Source: Selaginella moellendorffii (taxonomy: Eukaryota > Streptophyta > Lycopodiopsida > Selaginellales > Selaginellaceae). From it: a stretch of 64,000 bases of DNA. Every line of letters starts with the position of its first letter. Position 1 is the stretch's first letter. The notes under the pieces are model-generated. The model was given only the letters and a program-made list of their open reading frames with translations, searched no databases and was not told where the DNA came from. The position numbers and the translations under genes are program-made. Location: contig NW_003314271.1 in NCBI RefSeq assembly GCF_000143415.4, positions 387,801 to 451,800 of the forward strand, read 5' to 3'. Positions 45,033 through 55,410 of the stretch are shown one piece after another.

Positions 45033-46768
45033 CTATTCGCTGAGTTTGTGGACAACCAGTTGGATGCCTCGAGGTGCGTCGATGATAACGTGCATCCTGG
45101 GGCTGTGCCTGTAACTCGAAGCAGGACTAAATGCAAAGTTGGAGAGCAGCGTAGCAATGGCAACTTTGGCCTCTAACAACGCCAACGTCTGCCCTATGCA
45201 AACCCGAGGACCCATGACAAAAGGCATGTACGCACTCGGGTGCTTGGATGCCTTTGCAGCTCCTTGCGAAAAGCGCTCCGGGTTGAACTCATTTGCATCG
45301 GCTCCCCACAGCTCTGGGTCGTGGTGGAGCCAGAGAAGTGGAATGGTGACTTGCGTGCCCTCAGGAACTTTGATCCCTCCCAAAACCGTGTCTTTGGAGG
45401 CTACTCTCTGGACTTCAGAGATTGCTGGATAGAGCCTCAGTGTCTCGTAAAGAATCATCCCCACCTATAAGTTGAACTTTAAAGAGCATTCGAAAAGGCT
45501 GTGAGAAACCTACCAGCTTGAGCTTGTCAAGAGCGCCAACCTGGGAGTTCTCCTTGAAGTGTTCTTGGACCTCGGCTCGGGCTCGGTTTTGCCAGTCGGG
45601 GTTGAGGGCGAGCATAAAAAGAGTCCACCCGAGTAAGCTGCCGGTTGTTTCGTGCCCGGCAAGGAAGAACGTCTTGCATTCGTCCACCACCACCTTGTCA
45701 CTGAATCCTGCAGACTTGTCGCTCTCCTCCAGGATCAAACCAAGCAGATCATCTCCATAGTTGCCGGAGCTTCTTCTCCGTTCATGGATCAAGCTCATCA
45801 CGGTCCTGTCAATCTCTCTCTTCACCTTCCAAATCTTACGATTGAGAGGGCACGGATAGTAACTGGCATTATAGGATTGTGTGTCAGCAGACTTTCGATT
45901 GGTGGAAAATGCATACCTGAAGAGTGGAAGCCAAAAGTAGCTCTGGGCCTCGAGTGCTAAATCACCCAGCACTGTGAGCCCACGAAAGACTTGCTCACCT
46001 TTTTCATAGTTGGCACCAAAGGCAACGTGAGAAATGAGGTCTGCGGCGAGCTTCTTCAAGTCGTGCGCCACTTCTAGCTCGGCTTGTCCGTGAGGAACAC
46101 AAGTTTTCCATTTGGCGACCAGTTTCTCAGAACACGCTCGAATCCTTGCATACATTGCCTAGAAATGGAATCCGTGATCTCTATCTAGATTGCAGAGAAA
46201 ACAAGTCAAATCTATGCCTACCTTCAACTTGAGCGTATGAAATGCTGGAGAAAGCACATTTCTCCGCTGAGACCATTCCTGGCCGCCTTCCAGCCCGAGG
46301 ACTCCATGGCCTACAACGTCAATCACGACCTGAACTTGATCGCTCGACTTGGGGAAGTTTTCAAACTGCCTGGACAGGATCTCGCGAGCACAGTCGGGAT
46401 CGAAGAATGTGACATCGGGAACATCCAGGGACCTTGTCAAGTATGGCTTTCCTGCGGCACATTTTCTCTGTAGAGAGGGAAGTCTGTATAGAAAGCACGG
46501 CCTTACCATACTTGGACGACCACAAGACAACTTCGGGCGTGACATGAGCGACAATGTCGTGACAGGTTTCCATCACCTTGCCCTGGTTCTCAATCCTCAT
46601 CTGGTATTGCTGGCCACTGTTGCCAGCCAAGAACTTGGGCGGCGGTCCCTTGAGCCCCTGCTGCTTTAGTATCCCCTCTATTCTCCTCGAGCGCCTCCAT
46701 GGTCGCGCAAGCCTCCAGAGCAGCGCCGCGCAAATGCCCACCACACCAAGCACAAGCAACGCAGCCAT
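45033..46768 (-). CDS. Cytochrome P450, CYP72 clan
   Basis: Haem monooxygenase of about 510 residues in five exons, probably anchored in the ER by the N-terminal hydrophobic helix (MAALLVLGVVGICAALLW) followed by a basic and Pro-rich hinge (KGPPPKFL). Visible motifs: I-helix oxygen site FFLAGHETTGS, K-helix ETLRLYP, the PERF region EFNPERF, and the haem loop PFVMGPRVCIGQ. The DVVGHGVLGLEGGQEW phrase is typical of the CYP72 clan, which oxidises terpenoids and hormones among others. A CT repeat (46769-46796) sits in the 5' leader. It diverges from the lipase at 47426. Substrate unknown; it could oxidise a terpenoid from GGPPS or the amine product. Confidence 0.85.
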
Positions 46769-47425
46769 AGAGCTCTCTCTCTCTCTCTCTCTCTCCGTTT
46801 CGGCTTAATGCTAGGTTAGCAATGAATCTTGCTCTTAATCCAGCCCCGCATTTGATGCGAGTAGAGCTAAGTTCGCTTGGTTTCTCTCTCTTCTTGATCT
46901 TTCTTTTTTTCTTTTTTGTTCCCAGACAAGGAAGCAGGAGTGTAAGTTCTTTAACCCTTTTCAAAAATGATGTACGAAGAACAAAAGAAGCTTGTCCATG
47001 GACCAAAGTTTCTGGCCCGCTACGAGGACGAACTCGCTCGCGAGGGGTGCACACAAACCAAGAGACAGAGGGACGTGCCCACGAAGCCAACAAGAGGCTC
47101 GAAAAGGTGATCAGTTTCTTTCTAGCCATCTACGTGACCGGGGGTGTGTCCGAGCTCGGCCCTGAAGGTTCAATTCTAGTAGAAATATTTCGAAGGTCCG
47201 GCGTCTGAAGCATTCCCATCGGATGACTGTTGTCTCCCGCACCACAATGGCTCTTAAGCTGCGATCGAATGCCCGACCTTTTGCCACGACGCTCTTCTTT
47301 TCAAAGCATGGCAAACTCTGAAAAGCAACACGTCCTGAATTATTGTTTAATTTACATTAGGTACTCGAGCAAGAAAATTCAACCCTGCTTTAGATCGATA
47401 CCTAGATCTAGGTGGCTTGGATACA
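46769..47425. promoter_or_regulatory. Divergent upstream region of P450 and lipase
   Basis: 657 bp between two outward-facing start codons, with a (CT)n tract at 46769-46796 and pyrimidine-rich sequence around 46880-46920. No gene recognised within it. Specific control sites cannot be named. Confidence 0.4.
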
Positions 47426-48634
47426 ATGGCCAATCGACTCGCATCATCTCTGGCAAGCAAATGGAAGCTAGTCCAAGGCCAGACATTCTGGAAAGGCATG
47501 CTTGGGAATCCCATGGACGAAACTCTCTGCCAGGAGCTGATCCGCTACGGCCAGCTAATCCAATGCGTGGTGGATGGATTCAACGAAGTCAAGGCATCTC
47601 GCTGGTATGGCCTGTGCATTCACGGCAAGTCACAGCTATTCCACAAGCTCCAGATGGGCAACACCGGCTACACGATCCACAAGTACATCTATGGCAGCAC
47701 CAGAGATCGCCCCCGTCTAATCACAGGTACTGGTACCACCAGGGAGCCCCACACTGGATGGTCTGGCTATCTTGCCATGTCGAACGACCAAGAAAGCTTG
47801 AGATTGGGACGAAGAGACATCCTCCTTGCGTTTCGGGGCATGGAGCTCACTCGGGAGTGGTCGGAGATCGACTCACTCTTGCCCCTTCCTCGGCTGTATC
47901 CAGCGAAACCGGCAGTGGCGGCCGGAAGCTCGTCGCCCGTGTTGGTGTCCGACCATGTAGCCTCACTCTACACTCACTGCTATCCAGGCGAGGAGTTTGG
48001 AAGCACTTGTGTCCGGGATCAGATTGTTTCCACGCTCAGGGGCCTCATCGACGCAAACAGGGACGAAGAGCTGAGCATCACGGTGGCCGGGCATAGCTTG
48101 GGAGGTGCGCTTGCAACCCTGTGTGCCTACGACATTGTCAACGAGAGTGTCAACGCAGCTCCCAATGGTAAGATGATCCCGGTGACCGCATTTGTCATTG
48201 GTGGTCCCCAAGTTGGCAACTATGCGTTCAAGGTGGCGGCGGAAGGGTTGCAAAGCCTGCGAGTCCTCACCGTGGTAAATCCCTTGGATGTGGTTACCAA
48301 GCTCCCGGGAAACGCTCTGGGTTACGTATCTCACATTGGGGTGCTGCTGGAAGTCGTCCACACCGGCTTGGCTTATCTTAAGCACAAACCCGAGGATCTT
48401 GCAGTGCATGACTTGCAGCTCTACTTGCATCTGATTGGCAACAAAGTGGAGCCTTTCAAGTATCACCAGCTTGAGCTTCTGAACAAGTCTGCGGATCTGC
48501 TGGCGAATCCGATCGTTCCGCCCAAGTGGTGGTATGTCCGAGGTGTGGATGTGATTGTCAGTGTGGACGAGGAAACGGGGAAGCTGTGTTTCAAGCTGAC
48601 AAATGTCTCTCCAAGTGATCCAGAGTACAGTTGA
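47426..48634 (+). CDS. Class 3 (alpha/beta hydrolase) lipase, phospholipase A1-II type
   Basis: Intronless 402-residue protein (ATG at 47426). Features match plant phospholipase A1-II: an early WKLVQGQTFWKGML and ELIRYGQLIQCVVDGFN region, LLAFRGMELTREW, the nucleophile elbow VAGHSLGGALATLCAYD (Ser), the acid NPLDVVTKLPG (Asp), and HDLQLYLHLI (His). No signal peptide, so probably cytosolic. It would release fatty acids from galacto- or phospholipids. Two pseudogene relatives lie at 34336 and 49018. Whether it belongs to the same pathway as the AADC/MT genes is unknown; some alpha/beta hydrolases act as acyltransferases or esterases in plant clusters. Confidence 0.87.
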   Translation: MANRLASSLASKWKLVQGQTFWKGMLGNPMDETLCQELIRYGQLIQCVVDGFNEVKASRWYGLCIHGKSQLFHKLQMGNTGYTIHKYIYGSTRDRPRLITGTGTTREPHTGWSGYLAMSNDQESLRLGRRDILLAFRGMELTREWSEIDSLLPLPRLYPAKPAVAAGSSSPVLVSDHVASLYTHCYPGEEFGSTCVRDQIVSTLRGLIDANRDEELSITVAGHSLGGALATLCAYDIVNESVNAAPNGKMIPVTAFVIGGPQVGNYAFKVAAEGLQSLRVLTVVNPLDVVTKLPGNALGYVSHIGVLLEVVHTGLAYLKHKPEDLAVHDLQLYLHLIGNKVEPFKYHQLELLNKSADLLANPIVPPKWWYVRGVDVIVSVDEETGKLCFKLTNVSPSDPEYS

Positions 48635-49017
48635 GTTCATGGATGGACTTTTATGATCAAGCTGTGTTCATGGATGATTGTATTCTTATTCCACTACTGC
48701 TATATTCCAGTTTGCAAACCTGGAAGTTCTGACTTTGAACTATGCTCAAGGAAGAAGCAGCGACTCCAGACGCTCTAGCTTCGTCTGGATTGCAGCACTT
48801 GTGCTACATCCGGATTCCGGATGAGAATGACTCAATAAAAATGGTACACTATAGTCTTTGAACTGAAGCTCCAAGTTACTCTCATCTTTGTTTCCAAGGC
48901 ATGGGAAACCTGAAAAGCAACTCACTGACTTACCACTCTTTGACCTGCATTTTCTCTGTTTTTTACTACCAGCGCAGTCTTGCAACCCTAGATCTACCTT
49001 GCATAGGATCCTAACAT
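48635..49017. other. Intergenic spacer between tandem lipases
   Basis: 3' flank of the intact lipase and degraded 5' flank of the next copy. No other feature recognised. Confidence 0.5.
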
Positions 49018-50176
49018 ATGCAATCGGTCCACATCATCCTTGGCAAGCAAATGGAAGCTAGTCCAAGGCCAGACGTTCTGGGAAGGCATGCTTGGGAATC
49101 CCATGGACGAAGCTCTCTGCCAAGAGCTGATCCGCTACGGCCAGCTCGTCTAATCCGTGGTGGATGGATTCAACGAAGTCAAGGCATCTCGCTGGTATGG
49201 CCTGTGCGTTCACGGTAAGTCACAGCTATTCCCCAACCTCCAGATGGACAAAACCGGCTACACTATCCACAAGTACATCTATGGCACCACCAGAGATAAC
49301 GATCGCTCTCGTCTTACCACAGGTACCACCAAGGAGCCCCACACTGCCTGGTCTGGCTACCTTGCCATGTCCAATGACAAATAAAGCTTGAGATTGGGAC
49401 GAAGAGACATCCTCCTTGCGTTTCGGGGCATGAAGCTCACTCGGGAGTGGTCGACGCGCTCTTGCCTCTTGCTCGGCTGAATCCAGCCAAACCGTCAGTG
49501 GCGGCCGGAAGCCCCTCGCCCGTGTTGGTGTCCGACCATGTATCCACACTCTACACCCATTCCTATCCAGGTGAGGAATTTGGAAACAATTCTGCCCGGG
49601 ATCAGATAGTTTCCACGCTCAGGAGCCTCATCGATGCAGACAGGGACGAAGAGCTGAGCATCACGGTGGCCGGGCATAGCTTTGGAGCTTCGCTCGCGAT
49701 CCTGTGTGCCTACGACATTGTCAACGAGAGCGTCAATGCAGCTCACAATGGTAAGGTGATCCCGGTGACCGCATTTGCCATTGGTGGTCCTCAAGTTGGC
49801 AACCATGCGTTCAAGGTGGCGGTGGAAGGGTTGCAAAGCCTGCGAGTCCTCACCATGGTATGGATATGGTTACCAAGCTGCCGGGAAACGCTCTGGGTTT
49901 CGTATCTCACATTGGGGTGCTGCTGGAAGTTGTCCACACCAGGTTGGCTTATCCCAAGCACGAGGGTGTTCTAGTGCATGACTTGCAGCTCTATTTGCAT
50001 TTAATAGGCAACAAAGTGGAGCCTTTTAAGTATCACTTCTGAACAGGACGACAGATCTGCTCGCAAACCCAATCGTTCCGCCCAAGTGGTGGTATGTCCA
50101 AGGTGTGGATGTGAATGTCACTGTGGACGAGGAAACAGGGAGGCTACGTTTCAAGCTGACTAATGTCTCTGCATGA
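49018..50176 (+). pseudogene. Class 3 lipase pseudogene, tandem copy
   Basis: Colinear with the intact lipase upstream. The start region has lost its ATG context. In-frame stops occur after ELIRYGQLV (about 49152) and after AMSNDK (about 49381), with a frameshift near 49455 and another near 49857. The nucleophile region reads GHSFGASLAILCAYD, the same variant as the block A pseudogene, so that remnant is closer to this copy than to the intact gene. The C-terminus (PPKWWYVQGVDVNVTVDEE) is legible to 50176. Confidence 0.88.
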
Positions 50177-50702
50177 TACAGAGTTTAGCTAAGGAACTTT
50201 CATGATCAAGCCAGTTTGTATTCTCATTACAGTCTCTCGAATCCGAGTTTGCAGATTCTATCAGCTTGTCTTGGCTTCGCTGGCGTCAAATCTTTGCTCA
50301 AGGAATCAGCGGTCTTTGATAGTTTGTCTGCTCCATCTGATGAAGGTTACAAAGATGTGAAATCACTGAGCAGAGTTCTCAGTCGGGCTTTAAGGCCGCC
50401 TATCTTTTCGCATTGTCTCTCCCAGTATTGCTCAATTTCTTGGATCTCAAATTACACCTCTTCTATTTTACTTCGATCAAGCTTGTGACCAGGCATGATC
50501 GGTCACAGAGCTCCATTTCAAGAAATCTTTTGTGCAAGAAGAAATCTTTTGCAGGAGGTGTGTTTCTGGCACCCCCAAGCTAAAGTATTCATTTTTTTAA
50601 AAAACACTGACTTCCACAGGGGGCACCCCAAGTGCCGCCACTATCTAAACCCCTTGGATAGTTCAAGCGTCCACTGAAACACTACTCTTAGACTAGGCGA
50701 TA
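50177..50702. other. Intergenic region
   Basis: No exon recognised on either strand; moderately AT-rich. It contains the 5' flank of the CNMT-like gene. Confidence 0.4.
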
Positions 50703-52140
50703 GCACTCAGCACCATTCTTGTCAAGCCGGAGCAACTCGACGAGGCCGAGCTCCGCAGTGCCGTGCTCTCAGCCACCCTTGCTCGATTCACGTCGCTGCC
50801 GGCCGATGATCAGCTCACGCAGCTCCTTGAGTTTGTACAATGTACGAAGAGGTCAGAAGAACTAAAGAAAAACTCCTCACACTTTTCTTTCTTGTTTTCC
50901 CTTCTTCAGCACTCAAGGAGATGCCGCTTGCCCTCCCATCCCAGCATGAGTTCGATGCGTACGAGCTCCCCACCAAGTTTTTCGAGATCATCTTAGGAAA
51001 GCGTCTCTCAAGTTCGGGTAAGGTCTTAATCTTCGGGATTGTTTTGAAGGGCGTGTTTCCGATCTTGCAGGGCCTTGTACTTCAAGAACTTTGAGCCCAT
51101 TGCACTGGACGAGGCCGAGGATGCTATGCTCGAGCTTTACTTCGAGCGAGCTCGGATCCAAGATGGGCAGACAATACTAGACATTGGTGCTGGATGGGGC
51201 TCGGCTTCTTTCTACATTGCAGAAAGATGCCCTCGCAGCCACATCACTGCTGTCTGCTCCAAACTTCAAAAGGATTACATTGACAACAAATGCAGGTAAG
51301 CTTTTGGTTTCTTTAATTGCTTTCCAAGATCCCGAGGACAGATAAGTCACTAGTGCTGGTTTTCATTCAGGGAACTTGGCATTTCCAATGTCCGAGCTAT
51401 AGAGTCCGATATCTGTACACTTTAGTTGGATGAAACTTTCGATCGGGTTCTTTGCATTGAACTGCTTGAGGTGAGCGATCTGTCTTTTTCTTTCAAGTCT
51501 GGTGAGCCATAAAGATTTGATACAGTACTTGAAGAACTATAAGCTACTGTTCAAGAAAATTTCGTCGTGGATGAATCCGGATAGCCTGCTTTTCAGTGAG
51601 GCCCTGACTCACAAGTCCTTCGCGAGGCATTACCAGGTAGTATAGCTCCTGGAATAATACAGCTCTAAAGTATATGTTGATGTAGGAAACTCAAGGTGAT
51701 GGGATGACAGCTTGGATTGGAAAATACTTTCTGAATGGAGGAACACTCCTTGCGGACTCCCTGCTTCTCAACTTTCAGGTAAGATAGCAATTTGACATAA
51801 CTCTCAGTGATTAACAATTGTCCTGACTCAACCAGGATGATCTATCCATTGTTGATCACTGGCGTATCGATGGAAGGCATCATGGTCTTTCCAGGTAAGG
51901 CTTGAGTTTCTAAAGAGAAAAGCCAGCCACTAAGCGTTTGAGGGCAGTGATGCGTACGCAAGACAAATGTCTGAGAATGCAGATTTGATCCGGCCCATAT
52001 TCAACGACATCTATGGTAAAGAGCAGGCCAACGTTTGGATGGGGCGATGGAAAGCTGTGTTTATTTTGTTCGCGGAGATGTATAAGTTTGACAACGGCAG
52101 CAGTGGCTCCTTTCTCATTATCTCTTCAAGAAAAATTAAA
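50703..52140 (+). pseudogene. Coclaurine N-methyltransferase-like gene with a premature stop
   Basis: Exons resemble (S)-coclaurine N-methyltransferase and related cyclopropane-synthase-fold NMTs: ELPTKFFEIILGKRL, LDEAEDAMLELYFERA, SAM motif I ILDIGAGWGSASFYIAE, CRELGISNVRAIESDI, DRVLCIELLE, YLKNYKLLFKKISSW, YFLNGGTLLADSLLLNFQDD and IFNDIYGKEQANVWMGRW. An in-frame TAG at 51423-51425 follows SDICTL. No ATG is found in frame before the first exon. The catalytic His of characterised CNMTs (E..EH) is Tyr here (ELLE-YL). If the stop is a sequencing error it would be a second type of N-methyltransferase in the cluster; as it stands it is probably dead. Confidence 0.8.
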
Positions 52141-52551
52141 GGTTCCTATAGAATATCTTTTGAATTTAATTCTCTAAAGTATAAACTGTCTCCAAAGATT
52201 TATGTTTTAGTTGAGCTCAGTGCTGTTCTTACTAACCGTGTTATCACGTCTATGATCAAACATGTAATAATATGTTAGTAAGACTTTTGGATGTGGATGT
52301 CTGGCTGCCTCCACTTGGGCGCTACAAGACCCTCAAAAACATTATTAAATGACACAGATGGCTAAAGTCAAGAGGTGGGGTACATGATCCCACACTATCT
52401 CCGTGGGTCGCAAAAGTGGGAGTTATTGCAAAGTTGGCGAAGTGTTCAACGAAGAGAATACCACAACACCACGGATCTAACGTGGGCCGGGTGAGTTTCA
52501 AAATATATACGCACAGATTGTCCATCTCAATAGATTTTTCGGTTCTTGAGG
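52141..52551. other. Intergenic region before the UGT
   Basis: 3' remains of the CNMT-like gene and the likely UGT promoter. No specific site recognised. Confidence 0.4.
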
Positions 52552-53925
52552 ATGGAGACCAAGCACTTGCAATCTCGTGTCGCCATAGTCACCTTTCCAC
52601 TACATGGCCACCAAAATCCGATGATGCGATTGGCGTGTCGCCTTGCAAGCTTGGGAATCCGGGTCACATTCTTCACCAGTAAATGGTTTGAGAAATCCGC
52701 AAAACCATCCAAGGCCTACGAGGAGCTCATCAAGGTGGTGGGCATCGAGGGAGGATTGGATGACAATCAGCTCAACAGCAGCAACGATGCCATCGCCGAT
52801 GTGTTGCGAGAATCCGAGAAGATGAGACAGCCCTTTGAGAAGCTAGTGCTCGCCGATGAGGAGGAGAATGGGACGCCATTCGCGTGCTTGATTGTCGACG
52901 CGTGCTTCCCATGGCTTCCGGAAGTTCGTCACAGGTTTGTGGCTGGATTCTGGGCGAGCACCGTTGCTTGTGCGAGTGTCATGGTTACGCTGCCAGACCT
53001 CGTAGCGAAAGGATACCTCCCAGCCCAAGGTGAGAAGTTGCTTTCTCCAGGAGCAAATGGACTAGCTCTAGCAGGCATTCCATTCTACTTCCACACCGCC
53101 AACGAGGAGGATCTCAGGATGAGCATCGAGTTTGGGCAGGTGCTTCTTCATCCTGGGATGAGCTGCCTGCTGCTAAACAGCTTCGAGGGCGCGGAGAAGC
53201 AGAGAATCCAAGAGCTCCAGAGCCTGCTGCCTTGTCCGTGCCTCCCAGTGGGTCCTCTAATGGCGACTGACCAGAATGGGATCGCTCGACACGCTGATCG
53301 TTGCCTCGAGTGGCTCGACGAGCAAGAGCCCAAGTCCGTGGTCTACGTCTCCTTTGGAACGCTCGCGTATGTCTCCGCGAAGCAGTTCGAGGAGCTCGCG
53401 CTGGGGCTGGAGTCGAGTGGAGCGTCCTTCCTCTGGGTGGTCAGGCCTACACTCGTTGACAAGCAAGAAGACGTTGAGATCTTCCTCGAGGAGTTTCGAA
53501 AGAGGACGAGCGCGAAAGGTTTGATCGTAGCTTGGGCGAATCAGCTCCAAATCCTGGCTCATCCATCGGTTGGATTGTTTCTCTCGCACTGCGGCTGGAA
53601 CTCGACGTTGGAGGCTGTGTGGAGCGGCGTGCCCGTGCTGGCCTGGCCCCTCTTTGACGAGCAGAACGTTTGCGCTCGCTATCTCGTCCACGACTGGAAG
53701 GCTGGCACTCCGATCAGCGACGCTGCACTGGCGAAGTCGGGCGTGCTTGTAAGTCGGAAGGAAGTCCGAGATGGCGTAAGATCCGGCCTCCGGGACGAGT
53801 CTCTTCGCTACAGCATGAAGCGAGCGTCCAAGGCTGCTCGCGAGGCTGTCCAGCCAGGAGGCTCCTCGTTTTCCAGCATCGAAAAGCTAGTCCTTGCGAT
53901 TAAAGCCGGATCATGGAGCTCGTAG
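52552..53925 (+). CDS. UDP-glycosyltransferase, family 1 plant UGT
   Basis: Intronless, 457 residues from the ATG at 52552. Transfers a sugar from a UDP donor to a small molecule in the cytosol. The N-terminal catalytic His lies in FPLHGHQNPMMRLACRLAS (normally GH.NP). The PSPG box is complete: AWANQLQILAHPSVGLFLSH, CGWNSTLEAVWSGVPVLAWP, ending FDEQN; the terminal Gln favours UDP-glucose in characterised enzymes. The inter-domain phrase ECLDEQEPKSVVYVSFG is typical (here CLEWLDEQEPKSV). It lies next to the CNMT-like and AADC/MT genes, and could glycosylate the cluster's phenolic or hydroxylated amine; this is inference from position. No break seen. Confidence 0.9.
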   Translation: METKHLQSRVAIVTFPLHGHQNPMMRLACRLASLGIRVTFFTSKWFEKSAKPSKAYEELIKVVGIEGGLDDNQLNSSNDAIADVLRESEKMRQPFEKLVLADEEENGTPFACLIVDACFPWLPEVRHRFVAGFWASTVACASVMVTLPDLVAKGYLPAQGEKLLSPGANGLALAGIPFYFHTANEEDLRMSIEFGQVLLHPGMSCLLLNSFEGAEKQRIQELQSLLPCPCLPVGPLMATDQNGIARHADRCLEWLDEQEPKSVVYVSFGTLAYVSAKQFEELALGLESSGASFLWVVRPTLVDKQEDVEIFLEEFRKRTSAKGLIVAWANQLQILAHPSVGLFLSHCGWNSTLEAVWSGVPVLAWPLFDEQNVCARYLVHDWKAGTPISDAALAKSGVLVSRKEVRDGVRSGLRDESLRYSMKRASKAAREAVQPGGSSFSSIEKLVLAIKAGSWSS

Positions 53926-54119
53926 AGTTCTTTGAAGTATCGTGAATTCTTCACTCCCTTCTCACACTGGATCATCGTCTCCAAACACCATACAGAAACT
54001 TCTTTCAACTCCATTGATTTCATCAAATTCGTTTCGTTTTACTGGTCTTGAATTGAGAACGTTTGGTTTTCTTCTCGAGGGGTATAGCTTAGAGCACTCC
54101 TTCGTCTTCGTCTTCCCAG

Positions 54120-55313
54120 ATGGAGGTGGAGTCGCCGGCGCATCTCTCCGCGGCGTGCGAGCGCCTGTTGAGCTCGGGCCTCTACTCGGACATCACTTTC
54201 CAGACGGGGGACGACTCCACCCCCGCCCACCGCTGCATCCTCGCGTCCCTCTCGCCAGTGTTTAGCACCATGCTCTCGGCCGGCCTCCAGGAGCAAGAGA
54301 CCGCCACGATCGCCATCACCGACATGACCACTCCACAGCTCCGGGCCTTCCTCCTCTTCCTCTACACGGGTCGCCTGGAGCAGCAAAAGGTGGCGGAGTC
54401 GGGCTTGGCCGTGCTTGCCGCCTGTCACAAGTACTGCCTCCCGGGACCTCTCATGAACGCTTGCGTCGCCGGCCTGTGTCGATCCATCACCTGCGAGAAC
54501 TGCCTCGGCCTGCTGGAGCTCGCGGATCTCTACGGCCAGGAGGCGCTGGCTGCCAAGTGCCAGAGCTTTGTCACCAGTCACCTGTCCGAGTTCCTCGATT
54601 GCAATGGAAAAGCGCTCGTCTCAAAGAATGCGGAGCTCCTGCTGGACCTGGTGAGAGATAGACTGCCACCGCTTGGCTTCCGGGAGATCAAGCTCTGGTT
54701 CCGACGATACAACACCCAGAAGGTCCGCTTGCATAAGGTCGTTCTTCCAGCCGGTAGCACTGTCGCGGAGCTTGTGTCCGAGGTGAATAAGCAGCTCAAC
54801 CGGCCGAACAAGCTCAGGGTGTCGCTCCGGATTCTCCAAGTTTTCAACCATCGGATCGGCCGCATCTTCAAGAGGAAGGATCCCATCTCGGTCATCAGCC
54901 AGGAGGAGTCGGACGGTGATGGCCTGCGAGCCGAGGAGGTTCCACCGGACGACGAGAAGTCTCTGGCTGGTAAGTCTGTGATTCACGTCCACCACTTCCG
55001 GACTGGGACCTGGTCGTATGAAGCTTTCGGAGAGCCGTTTGCAATGCACGTTCACCACCAGGAGACTCTTCGCAGGATCAAGCAGAGGATCAAGGCGAGG
55101 CTGGCTGTGTCCAACGAAACTTTTGAGAAGTGGAAGTTTGCCAAGTTCCATACGGTACCAGGCCTGAATGAATACGTTCCCCCGGTTTATCTCGACGACA
55201 ATATGCCCATGGCGGTGCTTCTGACGGTTGATGGATGCTCGTCCTCTAGAGCAATGTCAACGTTGCCTCTTGGCATCCACCACACCCAGGATGTCTTGGG
55301 GTCTTGCAAGTAG
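54120..55313 (+). CDS. BTB/POZ-BACK protein fused to a USP7/UBP12-type C-terminal ubiquitin-like region
   Basis: Intronless, 397 residues. Residues ~1-110 are a BTB/POZ domain (LYSDITFQTGDDSTPAHRCILAS, VFSTMLSAGLQE, LRAFLLFLYTGRL) and ~110-185 a BACK-like helical part (CENCLGLLELADLYGQEAL). BTB proteins usually act as CUL3 E3 adaptors. Residues ~200-380 resemble the tandem ubiquitin-like tail of USP7 and plant UBP12/13: LRILQVFNHRIGRIFKR, GLRAEEVPPDDEKSL, VIHVHHFRTG, FGEPFAMHVHHQETL, RIKQRIKARL and FEKWKFAKF. The peptidase domain and the MATH domain are absent. A BTB head on a deubiquitinase activator tail is unusual. Lack of introns hints at retroposition. The UBL assignment is from remembered family phrases. 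Confidence 0.8.
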   Translation: MEVESPAHLSAACERLLSSGLYSDITFQTGDDSTPAHRCILASLSPVFSTMLSAGLQEQETATIAITDMTTPQLRAFLLFLYTGRLEQQKVAESGLAVLAACHKYCLPGPLMNACVAGLCRSITCENCLGLLELADLYGQEALAAKCQSFVTSHLSEFLDCNGKALVSKNAELLLDLVRDRLPPLGFREIKLWFRRYNTQKVRLHKVVLPAGSTVAELVSEVNKQLNRPNKLRVSLRILQVFNHRIGRIFKRKDPISVISQEESDGDGLRAEEVPPDDEKSLAGKSVIHVHHFRTGTWSYEAFGEPFAMHVHHQETLRRIKQRIKARLAVSNETFEKWKFAKFHTVPGLNEYVPPVYLDDNMPMAVLLTVDGCSSSRAMSTLPLGIHHTQDVLGSCK

Positions 55314-55410
55314 AAAACATATCCTGCTTTCTTTTGAGTATTACAACCAATGGGTTGAGCTGACATTAAAAAAAAAACAGAGAGTTCTTGTACCCAAGTA
55401 CCTTGTGAAA

